Source of the DNA: Perca fluviatilis
Lineage: Eukaryota; Chordata; Actinopteri; Perciformes; Percidae
NCBI RefSeq assembly: GCF_010015445.1
Contig: NC_053121.1
Span: 32,315,934 to 32,379,933 of the forward strand
DNA length: 64,000 nt
Direction: 5' to 3'
Shown here: positions 27,619-39,609 of the stretch, piece after piece
Layout: every line of letters begins with the position of its first letter
Numbering within the stretch: position 1 is the first letter of the stretch
The notes under the pieces: generated by a model
What the model was told of the DNA's origin: nothing
Databases searched by the model: none
The model's input: the letters and a program-made list of their open reading frames with translations, nothing else
Made by a program: the position numbers and the translations under genes

Positions 27619-28714
27619 AAACAGAGAGTGAAATACACGAATCATGTCTGGCCTTGACGCTGCTCTATTAATGGAAGTTGGGCCGACTGGTGAGTCAAGC
27701 TCTCAGCAGAGTGATACTGACATAGCGTTCCACCACGTTCAGTAAAAAACCAGGATATGCCTTTTTATTAGAACACCTATTTAGTATCTAGTCAACTTAA
27801 AGGAAGCGCGCTCAGCGTCTTTGCAAAGTCAAGAGAGCTTAGTGCCACAGAGTTGAACGACAACAGCTGACTCATGCTCACCCAAAGTGAAAGACAACAA
27901 TCTTGCAGATCTTGCAGTAATCCTTACATTATGCATAACGCTACTGCAATCATCTTGTTCAAAGTGATCACAGTGATGCGGACAATAAGACTGATGCGAG
28001 TGGTGCTGAGAGCAAATGTTCTCAACAGCCAGGCTGAGACACTGGATTCTCCTTGTTACCTCAGCCATATGCTCTTGTTTCCTCCTCAATCTGTTATCGT
28101 CGCACTCCAGTTTTATCTGATTGGACATGAACTCCAAATGTAAGGCTTCATTACAGTTTTTGCAAAATGGCTATGCGTTGAATAAAGCTTGTTTTTCAAA
28201 GCTTTTTATAAATCTAGGGTTTGATACACAGTGATTGCACAGGAGCAGAACTGCAGTTATGTAAGCTGCGGACAACATATTTACATTCATTTGTGCTGAG
28301 AGCTTTTCATTAGACAGATAACCCTCTGATGATGTCAACCATGCAGCAGTAAATTAGCTATTGTTAAGAAATACAGAAATGCCAATTATAATAATTTGTT
28401 CACAAGAACTGAGTAGAGGATTGGGCAACGTTTACAAAAAAAAAAAATCCATATTATGCTTGAACAACTGCATCGTGTCTAACACAAAATAGCTTAAAAC
28501 CATGCTGACAGTTTTTTTTTTTTTATTAAATGCACAATTTAGTAACATCTCCCCCACATGAAGCTACTCTGCCCACATTTCATATCTCAGGTTAGAGACA
28601 GTTGCAGTTTAGAATTCATGAAGCTCCAATTTTGATGAATTTCTCATTGAGTATTTTATCTCCTCTGTTTTTATCTAGCCCCACTAGCTGGGGATGTCAG
28701 TCAGTCATTTGCTC

Positions 28715-28790
28715 AGTCCACCACTTTGGTCCAGATGTAGACATCTCAACATTTTCTGGATGGATTGCTATCAAACATGTGTACAGACAT
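28715..28790. repeat. fragment of a fish dispersed repeat (TTTGGTCCAGATGTAGACAT)
   Basis: The text around CCACTTTGGTCCAGATGTAG, CATCTCAACA and TGGATGGATTGCTATCAAAC matches the consensus style of a repeat that also occurs near 51,740 and 52,970-53,150. Only a short piece is present. Confidence 0.45.
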
Positions 28791-29603
28791 TGATGTCCTC
28801 AGCAAAATATCTAAATACACTCAGCCCCCACTAAAAGCTGAAAATCTCCAGCATGTTCCACTTCAGGCTACACCTCAGTCAGTGATGTCAAATCAGGTGT
28901 TTTCCACAAGCTGTCAAAAGCAGATTAACTCACATAGGCTACGGACACGACACATCAGAAAAAAAAAAAAAAAGAAGAAAGAAAGTCCAATCACATTTGA
29001 ATGGTCCTGTAAGTATTTTTAAAAAAAAAAGTGCTTGTTTCTGCTGTTCTTTAAACATGCTGGACAATGCGAGAATCTGATCTCAGCTTAATGGATTTGC
29101 ACAATCAATTCTGTGCTGGATCCCAAGCAGACAAATGCCTCCAGCTGTCTGAGAAACAATGTCCTGGAGACTGCTTGGTCGGGGGGAAGTGAGGTGCGCG
29201 TGAGAGCCAAATCTGGGTAACTTGCACAAAAACAACGGTTCCTTTTTAAAAGAAGCCCATGGTGGTTCCCCATAATCGACCCTTACTAATGTACTTTAAA
29301 TTGAAAATGAAGCTGCTATCTGGTCTGGTGATCTTTTTGACAAAGTCTTATGATGTTTTTGATTCTAAATACCCTGTCATGGGACAGGTCCCACACAGTG
29401 TTCACATTGTTATTGTGAGGGCTGCATTTGGGAGTGTGTGAAATCTAACCCATTCCCCACCCTTCAATTACATCACACCAGAGTGTTGCTGTTAAGTATG
29501 ATTTTCTCTTGACTTACCATTTCATTTCAATGTATCTACCCTGTTAATAGGTTGTTTTTTTTAAATCCAAATATTCATATAGACCAAATTCTAATAAAAT
29601 TTT

Positions 29604-30270
29604 TTAAAGTGCCCATATTATACTCATTTCAGGTTCATAATTGTATTTTGAGGTTGTACCAGAATATGGAACATGGTTTAATTTAAAAAAAACACCATAT
29701 TTTTGTTGTACTGCACATTGCTGCAGTTCCTCTTTTCACCCTGTGTGTTCAGGTCTCTGTTTTAGCTACAGAGTGAGACATCTCACTTCTTTACCATCTT
29801 TGTTGGGAGGCGCACATGCGCAGTAGCTAGGTAAGGATCACAGCTAGCGGTTCGTTTCTCCAACTTCGGTCAGTACGAGGCAGGATTAGCCGGGAGACTT
29901 CTTCTAAACGAGGGCGCACTTCCAACTTTGCGTGGAATACCTGCAGAACAGGGACATGTAAGTAGTTCTTTTGTAGATTATGGGGAACTAGTGCATGTTG
30001 TAGCAGTGTTTTGCCATTGAGAACGAGCTAGCATGCTACGGTTAGCCACATTGTTTCGGCTAGTGACGTAGAAAGCCCTGCAGATTTTCTCACCTCAGTC
30101 TCCTCACCCAGAGACTGAAGGCAGAAGACATTCAGAAAGCCGTATCTAACTCAAAACAGCATGGATCTTTGTTTTTTTTCCAAGTTTGTATGTGTGCGGA
30201 AGCACCAGAGACACAAAATAACATCCCAAATCCCAGAAAAAGTGTTTTTTTCATAATATGGGCACTTTAA
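29604..30270. mobile_element. TTAA-flanked MITE, family A, complete copy
   Basis: The left end TTAAAGTGCCCATATTAT and right end ATAATATGGGCACTTTAA are perfect inverted repeats, each carrying TTAA. The 667-bp interior is non-coding and includes a GC-rich part near 29,800-29,960. A second, right-truncated copy of the same family lies at 57,330-57,950. TTAA target use fits the piggyBac or Kolobok/T2 type; no transposase is encoded. Confidence 0.88.
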
Positions 30271-31611
30271 AAACAGGCCTCTTTAATCACCAGTCAAACT
30301 TCTTAACCCCTTTAATGCAGCCTATTAATGATTTGCAAAAGTGTAAACACACTGCACACTTGGTTTCTAGCCAGCACACATACCTAGGATAACTATTCCA
30401 AACCCCCCAAGCTCTTCCTAACCCAGACGAGGTGTGCATTCCTGGCCAGCTATCCAATACTGTCAAAGGAATCTGAAATTTCATCCTTTTCAACCCCCTC
30501 CCTCTTCTCCGCACCGACGCTCCTGCCACAGTTTAGTCTCCGAACCACTCTCTGCTCTCCTCACACAACTGTCTTTGTGCGCAAAAGCCTCAACACATGA
30601 ACACACACAGTTCAAACGGATTTCAACACACAGGTAAACCTGCAAGGTGTCCAGTGCCAGCCAAGACAGGATTTTAGTGCAATTCAACAGATTTCTGATG
30701 ACACAAGGCAGGACTGTGAGCTGTCTGGCACAGGTGTGATATAATACTAATAACACAGTGCTGAAACAAATTGTCGATCATCATAAAATATTTGATTAAA
30801 AGCCCTAAAAACATATTTTCTCAATCAGCTTCTTACTATGAGCGGTGGGATCCAAAATACCCAATTCATTTGGAATAAGGTAAAAATGTCACATATTTAC
30901 ACCCACCAATCAGAGTTAAGCAGTATTTGAATCAAAATGTGATGGCAGTCGAGGGCTTGTTTGCTTATGGTGCAAAACCACTGTCAATTAAATCTGATCT
31001 AACCACACAATCCCTTTGAAGCAGATTAGCTGGGTTTGAAAGTGTTAAAACTCTTCATAAATAATACCAGAATGTTTTTTCCCGCAAAAGCTTTAGCTTT
31101 AATTGCTGCATATTTAGTAATGGATATTTTATTATCATAATATTAGACTAAGTAATTTATCAAGCAAAAACATTCACTGGTTAGTTTCATAAAAGATTGC
31201 TGACTTGCTGCTTTCATCTGCCATTATTATTTGAATAATGTCCGGTTTGGGACTATTTGTCAGACCAGATAAGCAATTTAAAGACTAACATTTGGGTTCT
31301 AGGAACATATGATGAAGATTTCTTTTACTATTTTCTTCTATTTCATATTGACTAAATTATTATTCAACAAGGTAAGTTACAAAATCAAGTTACAGCCCTC
31401 CTGTGCCTTCATGAATGAGTCTAAACTTGCATCAACTCTTTCTCTGTGCGCTCTTGTAGGAGATTGGGCACCATCATACATGAGCTTTATTTATTGAGTG
31501 GGATAACAATAATATGAATGAGTTATGTATGCCCACACAAGCATGTAGGCACATCCACACATAAACACATAAACACACACATAAACACACACATCCACAC
31601 ACACACAAACA

Positions 31612-31764
<153 letters not shown>

Positions 31765-33796
31765 GTGGTGTGGAGACAGGGGCTGACCTCAGATTGCTGA
31801 GTCATCGTTGCAGCCACACCAGTACTGCTGTTTCTCCTCATCTGCTCGACTGGAGCTGATGCGTCACACTGGGAGCCCTTTTTTTCTTTCTAAAATGTGG
31901 CCCTAATCTGCAGCGACTTTTCCACAGCCATGCACCACATGAAAGGCACAAGGCCGCTGTCATTTAGCATCCCTTAACCCCAATAAGCAGGGCCGCCCAA
32001 TGTGCAACAGTCAAAAAGTCACCACAAAAAGGAAGAAAAAAAAACACAATGCTCCCTCGCAAACTCAATAAAAATGTCTTTGTTGGTTTTACTTGAAACT
32101 GAAATATTCCCGAATTTAAAGTGTGTTCAAAAATCAGGCAAAAAACAGCCAACAGAGACATTGTTGAAATTACCGTTTTCTACTGATCCCACATTAATTT
32201 GAGTAGGGATGAACCGATTACCACTAATTTTGAGGGTTTTTCATTTCATTTAGATAACGGTCAAGACATCACTGCAAACATTTATTTACATCTCTGGCTT
32301 TGCGCCTCACAATTTCCTACAATTCCAAGACCTGATAACTGGATGGAAATATAACCTGTCAAAATGTAATAAATAAAGCTTGCTGTAAGCCAGTAATGCC
32401 ATGCTGTCTTGTTAAATAACAACTTGAAAAAGCCAAAGAATATTCATGTTCGCCGGAGGCTACCAGACTAGCTCTATCATGCTTCTGTTTTGAATAACGT
32501 CACTACTTATCTGAATTATCAACAGTTATTTGGAACAAAGCTACAGGCAAATGTTTGATGTAGCTGCCAGAAAAGCAACATTTTAACCGTCCTGTAGAAA
32601 AATATCTGAACTACAGCTTCAATTTCTTCCATGGACACGCTGTGGGAATAAAACACTGCCAAGGAACTTTAAATCTTGTTCCCAAATGTAAGCCTCAGTC
32701 ATTCATCATTTCTGAAGTCTGTGCCCTTTTATAAAGAAATAGAAACTTGTCCGGCTTCAATTCAAACCTAACTCATGTTCAGTGGAAAACGGTTCAACAA
32801 CAGATCCACATAAGGTCACACCTAAACTAAAAGGCTGCTTTGTCCCATCAGCAAAAAAAAAAAAACTGTTGCCTTTAGTTTGGCCCACATGGCTGGGTTA
32901 AATCCACCTATTTGAAGCCAGCTCTTTTGTCCAGAAGGGAGAAAGTGAGGCATGTTGGATGGCAGGAGGCTCACTGATTGTTTAAAACTCACAAATCCTT
33001 TCAAACTGGAGGACGCCAGTCAAAACATGGCAGTAGCCTTTGATAAAGCTAAGACAGAGACTAATTAAACAGAGGAATGTGCGTTGGCGCTGATGGGACA
33101 CTAGAAGTGTCAAACCTTTCAGATATTACAGTACAGTGTGTTCAATGCACCGCAAGTATCAAGTTTATTGTCTGAACAAGACATTAGCTTGTACCGGTAG
33201 ACTTGAAGCAGATGAAAGGCAAACTGAAAGGTGAAACTGCCTTTTATCTGGAGAACTGTGGCTCGTGACCTTTGCTGGGAGGCGTCTGCCCTGCTAATGC
33301 ATCACATTACTTTGCTTAATAAGTGAAATAAAAATGCATCCGAAAGTTGCAACACTCAATTTTAAAATGTCTGCTCGACCGTGGTTGCAGATGCACAGAT
33401 GGGAAAAGCAATGATCAAGTTGCACCGAGTGGACGTAAACCCGTGTCTGAACCACTTTCAACGTATTAACATTCGACTGGTGATTACTACCAACAAACAG
33501 ACTTGTTTGTCTTTGACTGGGCTAAAGAATTTGACAGGGCCTTTTGCATTCACTCACAAACTAACATTTAAAATCACAACTGGAAGGGGAATGGGGGTCA
33601 AAAGCTCCCCAAAAATCTGTGTTAAACAAGGCCCTTAACTAAATGAAAATTGTATAACTTTTATTGAGTAAAAGTACAGGCCAAAATGTGTTCAATGAAA
33701 ACGAGGTATGCAACCCTCTGGGAGTTTTTATCCCCGGTGTAAATTAGTGGTCATAATGTTGGAAGAATAAAGTTTTACACCATTCCATGCCTTGTG

Positions 33797-33850
<54 letters not shown>

Positions 33851-33866
33851 CTCTTTCTTTCTTTCT
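33797..33866. repeat. (CTTT)n microsatellite
   Basis: About 17 CTTT units with a single CTCT interruption near 33,849. Confidence 0.97.
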
Positions 33867-35109
33867 ACGTCACCTCCAGATACAGCCGACAATCTTGGCT
33901 TCCTGAAACCAGATAGCATCTAGAACAGTAGGGGAGCCGTTGAGATTATTTGTGTACAATGCCTGGAACGCTTTTACACCTGAGATGGCGATAAGGCACT
34001 CACCAAAGTGCTTATTTGGCTCACAAACAAAAACAGGCTGTGGTCATAAGCACGGTGTCTTTGTTGTCCACAGATTTAGGTCCTGAGCTTTCCAGCGCTA
34101 TGGAATACTTGCTTCACAAGACGAGGATGAACAAATGTGTCTGTCTGCAAAAGGCCCTCGACATCCAGCGTGAAACAGAGCAGAGCTGAAGTGAGAAATA
34201 ACCTCCCAGCTGGGCTCAGTCTCTGTTTACAAATGTCCCTACGATAACCTGCATTTTAATCAAACCGGGTCAAACTGAAGTCAGAGTCATCGGTAGAGGA
34301 CGCATGATTACAAGCAGATGACAAGAGGAGCGCTCACTTCCTAGGAAACAATTATTATATTTTTTTTTTTTTAAAGGAGGAAAAAAAAAAAAAAAGGTCA
34401 CTCTGGTGACTTTTAAAAAATAATTTACCTTGCTGAACGTTTGACCTACTTTTCCCCCCTTTGTGTGATGTTGAGATGGTGCAATAAGCATCACCAGATG
34501 GCCAGACAAGAAGCGTGAGTGGTGTGTGTTCAGTGCTGCATTCCAGCCTGTGTTGCATAGCCTGCCTGGCCTATACTGTGTAGACAAGTCATGCAAGGAA
34601 CCCACATACACACATGCTCACGTGCAGCTCCTTTCAAAGCCTCCGTCTACAATAACAGTCCATCTTGATCGCGTTACATGTCCAGGCAGGGCGCTGGAAA
34701 TCCACAAGCCTACTGTACTTCAGTTTCACATGTGCACTTTATCTTTCTGCAGTGCAGTCACTCGGGTCAGTCAGTCTGTGAGTCAGTCGCAGTTCAGATC
34801 TCCTTCCTCAAGAGTCTCCAGCCACCTGAGCTCTACTGCAACTTAAAAATATCTGACCTTTCTTGAATCACAAGCCAAGCAGGGACAGTCCCACCCAGTA
34901 TGCCACACCAGGGGGGAAAACCAACAAAGCCATGACATCAAATAAGTGGAGAGGCTGCTAAGGCGGAGCTATGCGATGAGTGTGAGCAGTCAAAAAAAAA
35001 AGTTGGGGGGGGGGGGGATACATCAGGGTCAGGAGGTGGAGAGGGAAGGGAGGGGGAAGGGGTTGTCTTTGCATTTTACATTTCTGGCCAACCAAATTCC
35101 TAGATTTCA

Positions 35110-35830
35110 AACATTACCTGGAACCACCATAGACAGTATATAAACTGGACCAACAGAGCCCGTTGCTCTGGACGGACACAGTGAAGGATATTAGAAGCAC
35201 TTTTCCGGTGAGGGCTGAGCGTTAGTGCGCAGCCTCCAACTGAGAGAGACGACGTAAATGTGACGTGAGCAACCTGTCTGAAAGTTGTAAGTCTTCTGGT
35301 AGCTGTGCCAAGAGAAATCTCAATCATTCCCAATCTTACAGAGACGGAGAGTGTAGGTATATGTAAGGAGATAGCAATAATTAGCCTGTGCCAATGTTAA
35401 CTAAAATGCTAGTTAACATCAGTAATTAAACCTAAACAGCTCAAGTAAGTCGAAACTGCCTGTGAGCTTCACCTGTACTGTACGGTAATTCCTCTACTGT
35501 GCGACAGTAAGTCGCTTGGTTATGACACAATCGTTAGCCTATTTTTACAAAAACGTCTGCTACGGAGCCATAACGTGAGATACAAGGTAATGGAGCCTTT
35601 TATACATTGTCGTGTTTCTTTAGAAATAAACAATGGACAAATAGAGTCTTTAAACGCTTCTGATGTAAAATTATTCACTGTCAAAGTGACGTCAAAATGA
35701 ATGGCAGTCAACGGAATGCTAACGGGAGCTGATCGTTTTGTGGCATCAAAATGGCGCCATAGGAGGTTCGAGTTCTGAAGCGAAGCTTACCCCCTTGGGG
35801 TAAGGAATTGTGGAAGAGGAATTGTAGGAT
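35110..35830. mobile_element. probable fish DNA-transposon copy (CATAGACAGTATATAAACTG)
   Basis: Starts near ACCATAGACAGTATATAAAC and runs to CGAAGCTTACCCCCTTGGGG, with internal motifs (AATGAATGGCAGTCAACGG, CAAAATGGCGCCATAGGAGG) that I recall from dispersed teleost repeats. Terminal repeats are not resolved, so the edges are approximate. Confidence 0.4.
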
Positions 35831-35945
35831 CAAATTTGAATGTTCTTTATTCAGATGTTACAAATAATGTCTCTACAACAAGCAGATGTCATGACCAGCC
35901 AATAACATTTATTCCTAACAAATTATACTGCAGGTGATTTCAGGC

Positions 35946-36245
35946 AGGGCTGTAACAATCTTGTGTTTCACACAAAATTCACCAGTTAATAATTCTTTTC
36001 AATTTCATCATTTAGAAAAAAAGTAAACATTGCCCAAGGTATTATCTGCAAATGCTTGTTTGGCCGAATCAACAGTCCAAAACTAACAAAGATATTTAGT
36101 CAATACTGATATAAAAACTGAGAAAAGCAGCAAATGCTTAAATTTGGGAAACAACTGTTTGGCAGTTTTGCTTGATAACTGCCTCAAACAATGGATTGCC
36201 AAAATTGTTGTCAATCAATTCTCCATCGATCAACTACTCCTCAGC
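35946..36245. mobile_element. short hAT-like MITE (AGGGCTGTAAC family), diverged
   Basis: Begins AGGGCTGTAACAATCTTGTG and ends GTCAATCAATTCTCCATCGA and ATCAACTACT. It shares order and wording with the 19718-19963 and 26225-26505 units. Ends only 140 bp downstream of the exon 1 splice donor. Confidence 0.5.
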
Positions 36246-36383
36246 CATAACTTCATGTATTAGTTCCTCCTCCTAATGTGTGCTAATCGGTGAAATTGTT
36301 TGGCTGTAGTGGATAGTAAGTAGTAAAAGGAAACTAAATAAAGAAAGAGGGCTGTATTTGCTTGTGTGTGTGCTCGTCCTTAC

Positions 36384-36889
36384 CTCTTGAAAGCCTCTGT
36401 GGGGTTCCTCTCACACTCTCCAGGCTGCAAATTGCTTTGCACAGCTGGGTCGCGCACCTTCTCCTCATACCCCGGCACCAGCCCGCTGCGGCAGATCTGA
36501 GCCACCAGACCTCGGATGAACCCGCCGATGCACAGCGTGTCCGAGTCGTCTGCCCGGCAGAAGTGGAAGGCCAGGGTCTGCTGTTGCATCCCCCGGTGTG
36601 TTCCCTGGGCCGATGTGGGCCATAACAGCTCGGTGCACAGTGCGGTTTTCCCGCTTCCCGGGCCCCCTACCAGCAAAACTCCCCAGGAGCTACCTGACTT
36701 TGTGGATTCTGCTGTCAGGGTGCCGGGGTTGGACGCACCCCCGCCGGACGTCAGCAGGGGCTGCTTACTGGGAGTGCTGGTCACTACGCTGAGGCTGTTG
36801 GTTTTCTCCTGGAGGCAATGCTGGATCTTATGGAAGACCCACTCCCGGCAGTAAAAGCGCTTCCCCTGCAGCAAACTGGTTTGGGCCAT
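36384..36889 (-). CDS. ankrd50: ankrd50 coding exon 1: N-terminus and Walker A of the NTPase domain
   Basis: This exon encodes the start of ANKRD50, a large ankyrin-repeat protein with a STAND/NACHT-like P-loop domain, known from mammalian work as a partner in SNX27-retromer endosome-to-plasma-membrane recycling. The ATG at 36889 has A at -3 and G at +4, and an in-frame TAG lies three codons upstream, so the start is well supported. The predicted N-terminus ([10 protein letters not shown]..., residues 1-168) closely matches vertebrate ANKRD50. The Walker A motif GGPGSGKT is at about residues 75-82, followed by TALCTELLW. Residues 30-68 are a Ser/Thr/Gly-rich linker, the least conserved part. 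The exon ends AAG AG before the donor GTAAGG at 36383, a phase-2 junction that exon 2 completes as Arg. An unspliced reading would stop at once (TAA), which agrees with a real splice site. Identification rests on remembered family sequence. Confidence 0.95.
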
Positions 36890-37152
36890 TTTGATCTAGT
36901 GCTGCTGTTCCACCTATTCCTCCTCTTCATAGGGGTCCCTTCATTCTGACCCTCACATTTTCAACTCCAGCAAAGGTCGGCAGTAAATTCGGACATCCAT
37001 TTTGCCAGCTGAAAATGTGCCTCCCAGAAAGCAGGCTCAAGTCTAGCCGTCCTTGGTGTTGACGGTAAGAAGAGGCCAGAGTGAATGCGAGGAAGTAGAG
37101 CTGCTGCAGATGGCAGGAAAAAGCAGTCAAGCTATGCTGAGTTACAGAATAT
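36890..37152 (-). other. ankrd50: probable 5' UTR part of the first ankrd50 coding exon
   Basis: On the minus strand a plausible acceptor, a T-rich tract followed by GACCTAG, ends at 37153. This would make 37152-36890 untranslated leader joined to the coding exon. A second weaker acceptor (CACATTTTCAG) lies near 37010. The leader would contain an upstream open frame of 67 codons (37130-36927). The exact exon start is inferred, since no transcript evidence is available. Confidence 0.4.
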
Positions 37153-37153
37153 C

Positions 37154-38808
37154 TAGGTCAAAATAAAAAAAGAAATCAAAATTGACAATCAAACCATAGA
37201 TTTTCCACCAACTTTTTCCACAGCTTTCCCACTGGTTGAACTGAGTGCTCCTTGTTATTATGAGTGTGTTGCTTTAGCATGGCGCTGGGCATGGCAGGGC
37301 ACCCGGCTCTTGAGTGCATCCACTGGCAAACTCAAGCCACCGCCGCTTGATACAATTAGCCATGGGAGTTGCTGATATATTTCCGCTGATGCATTTCAGA
37401 TGCTACCGGGGGTGACCAAAGCGTGTTTCCATTACATTAACATGGAAGAGACTGCCAGTGCAGAGTCAATTTCTCCAATAACACACTAAGCCTGGCTCGT
37501 TCCCTGGAAACAGACACAGAAATAAAGTCTAAATTAGGACACAATTCAAGTACAACATTATATTATATAATTATGCCCAATTAACCATCCTACTCAAGTG
37601 AAGGATGAAGGGCATAAACAATCACCAATACAAACATAACACAGTGCATTTATTGGCTAAAAACCTATAAGCAACACCATATAAGCCGCAACAGTTTGCC
37701 CCTACATGTTACAGTATGATGCACATTAGTGTTATAGATATTTTACAACCTACACAGAAGGGTTAACTCTATTCCTGCATGCCACAAAAGGTGGGTACGT
37801 TGGTTTTCGGCGCTTTCATCCTCCACAATCCACATCACAGCCTGCCTGCCCTGCAACTAAATTCTTGGCAGGGGTTCGTCCAGTTTCTCTAGTCTATCTA
37901 CTGACCCCTTCCTTCCTATGTGGCTTTAAATCCCAAACAGTCCACATCCGTCCTGAACTGTAGGGGAGGGGAGTCCAAACGAGAGGACCCCCTTTCCTGC
38001 GTATACAGGGGTCATTTACATGGGTGGAAGTGGAAGGTAACCCACCTAAAACAGGGTTTAATCGCTTTTTGAAGATGACAGAAATCTTAATTCAGCGTGG
38101 ATGATGGAGGGATCTTTTAAAAATGGGAGAGGACATCAAATTTAAGCTTCTCTTGAATTTGATTTCTGATGCTTTTTGGCTAACGGCATTTTAACCATCG
38201 TTTTTATTTAGCTCTTCATCACTGTCTACTACTGCCTCTGTACACTGGAGCAAATGCAAACATTAACCCCAGCCTCTCCAGCCAAGAACACACACACACA
38301 CACACGCACACACAGTCTTGCTGGTACTTTGTAACGCTGCCAAATAACAAGGTTTTACACGGGCTGCGATACATTTCCACCTACGGCACTCCCTGCCTCC
38401 AACACAAAGCTTAACGTTTCCAAATAAATATGAAATATACCCAGGGTCAGTTGAGTTTTGAGGCGAAAGCCGACAAATAATCAATCAGAGCAAACGACAT
38501 AAATCCACTCCAGTGACTGAAAAGGCAGCACAAGTCTTTTGTATGGCCACACAAACCTCACCCATTTCAAATGGGACACAATTTACACCTATGGGGGCTT
38601 TTTTTTTAAAACCGTCCATACTAGCTAACAGTTGCATGCTTAAGGAGAACCCCCCCCCCCAAAAAAAAATAAACCTTACATGTTCCCTGTCGTAATTCTG
38701 CAGACTAAAACTGTTCCTTAAACTTCAATATAGCACATTGTGGAGCGTTTCACTGTTTTCGCTACAGTTTGAAATATCTCTCACAGCCCCAAACGGTTTT
38801 CCTCTCAC
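37154..38808 (-). other. putative 5'-UTR intron of ankrd50; nothing else recognised
   Basis: If the donor GTGAGAGG at 38808 and the acceptor at 37153 are used, this 1.65-kb stretch is a leader intron. It contains a short CA run near 38279-38312 and a C/A run near 38651-38670. No gene is seen. Confidence 0.35.
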
Positions 38809-39145
38809 CTCTTGCCGATTCCTTTTGGTGTTTTTTTTGTGGGGGGGGGTTGCTGTGTCCGTAGTAAACACCCTTTCTGTCCACGTTAAAACCAAACGCT
38901 TCAGATAAACCATTCGACCGTTTCCTCCGGTGCAATTTAAAGCCCAAATGTCTGCATTTGAGCGACGTTCATATCTTTCTTTGAATCGGTCTTTTCTCTG
39001 GCTGTCGGCTCCTCCTGCTGCCCGACACAGCTCCACAGTGAGCCGACTGACTCTCCGCCTCCAAACACTCGACATTTCTCTCCACTGCATGCAGAGCACA
39101 CACACCAATGAGCGGCGCAAGGTCTTATGGGACTTGCAGTTTTAC
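38809..39145 (-). promoter_or_regulatory. candidate ankrd50 promoter and non-coding first exon
   Basis: This is the first CpG-richer, repeat-free segment upstream of the gene. On the minus strand a ZNF143/Staf-like core (ACTGCAAGTCCCATAAGACC, 39141-39122) is followed by GCGCCGCTCATTGG, an inverted CCAAT box at 39108-39104, an arrangement typical of TATA-less vertebrate promoters. About 300 nt downstream a good donor, CAAGAG/GTGAGAGG, ends a possible untranslated exon at 38809. A 131-codon frame (39120-38725) crosses this region, but it runs through the donor and has no recognisable protein character, so I treat it as chance. Promoter function is inference. Confidence 0.45.
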
Positions 39146-39609
39146 CCTCTTGTCTCCATTAGTAAAATAAAATGAGGTGATCCCATAAATAATTGCAAAT
39201 TATTTAGCCTATCGTCCCAAAGAATCATAAATGAACCACAATTGACTTGCTACTAGTAAATATACACACATAAATACAAAATTAAAAGTGTATTCATGTA
39301 ATAAAATAATAAAAGCAGTAAAAACCCAGATGAATAAGTGAAACATGTTACATTGTTTTCTTTTTCATTCCTTAATTGGTACATTGTTGTAATCCAAAAG
39401 GAACCTTCAAGGAGGTTTACTTTGGCTTTTTACATTTTCAAGAATGTAGTAGTCAGTGTCAAAAAAAAGTAATATTTTATTCATTTAAAAAAATGCATTT
39501 AAGTTAAAACAAATGCCACACACTAGTTTTCTCCCAGAACATATGTACAGAACATGACCATCTCCAGTGGTAGCCTACTGGCTGATACAATATATTATAA
39601 TGATATATG
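39146..39609. other. AT-rich upstream flank, no gene seen
   Basis: No recognisable gene or RNA. The right end carries the GATATATG target copy of the adjoining hAT element. Confidence 0.6.

Noticed and set aside
38725..39120. 131-codon minus-strand frame upstream of ankrd50
   Set aside because: It runs through a good splice donor and a low-complexity C/A tract and has no homology I recognise; more likely leader sequence.
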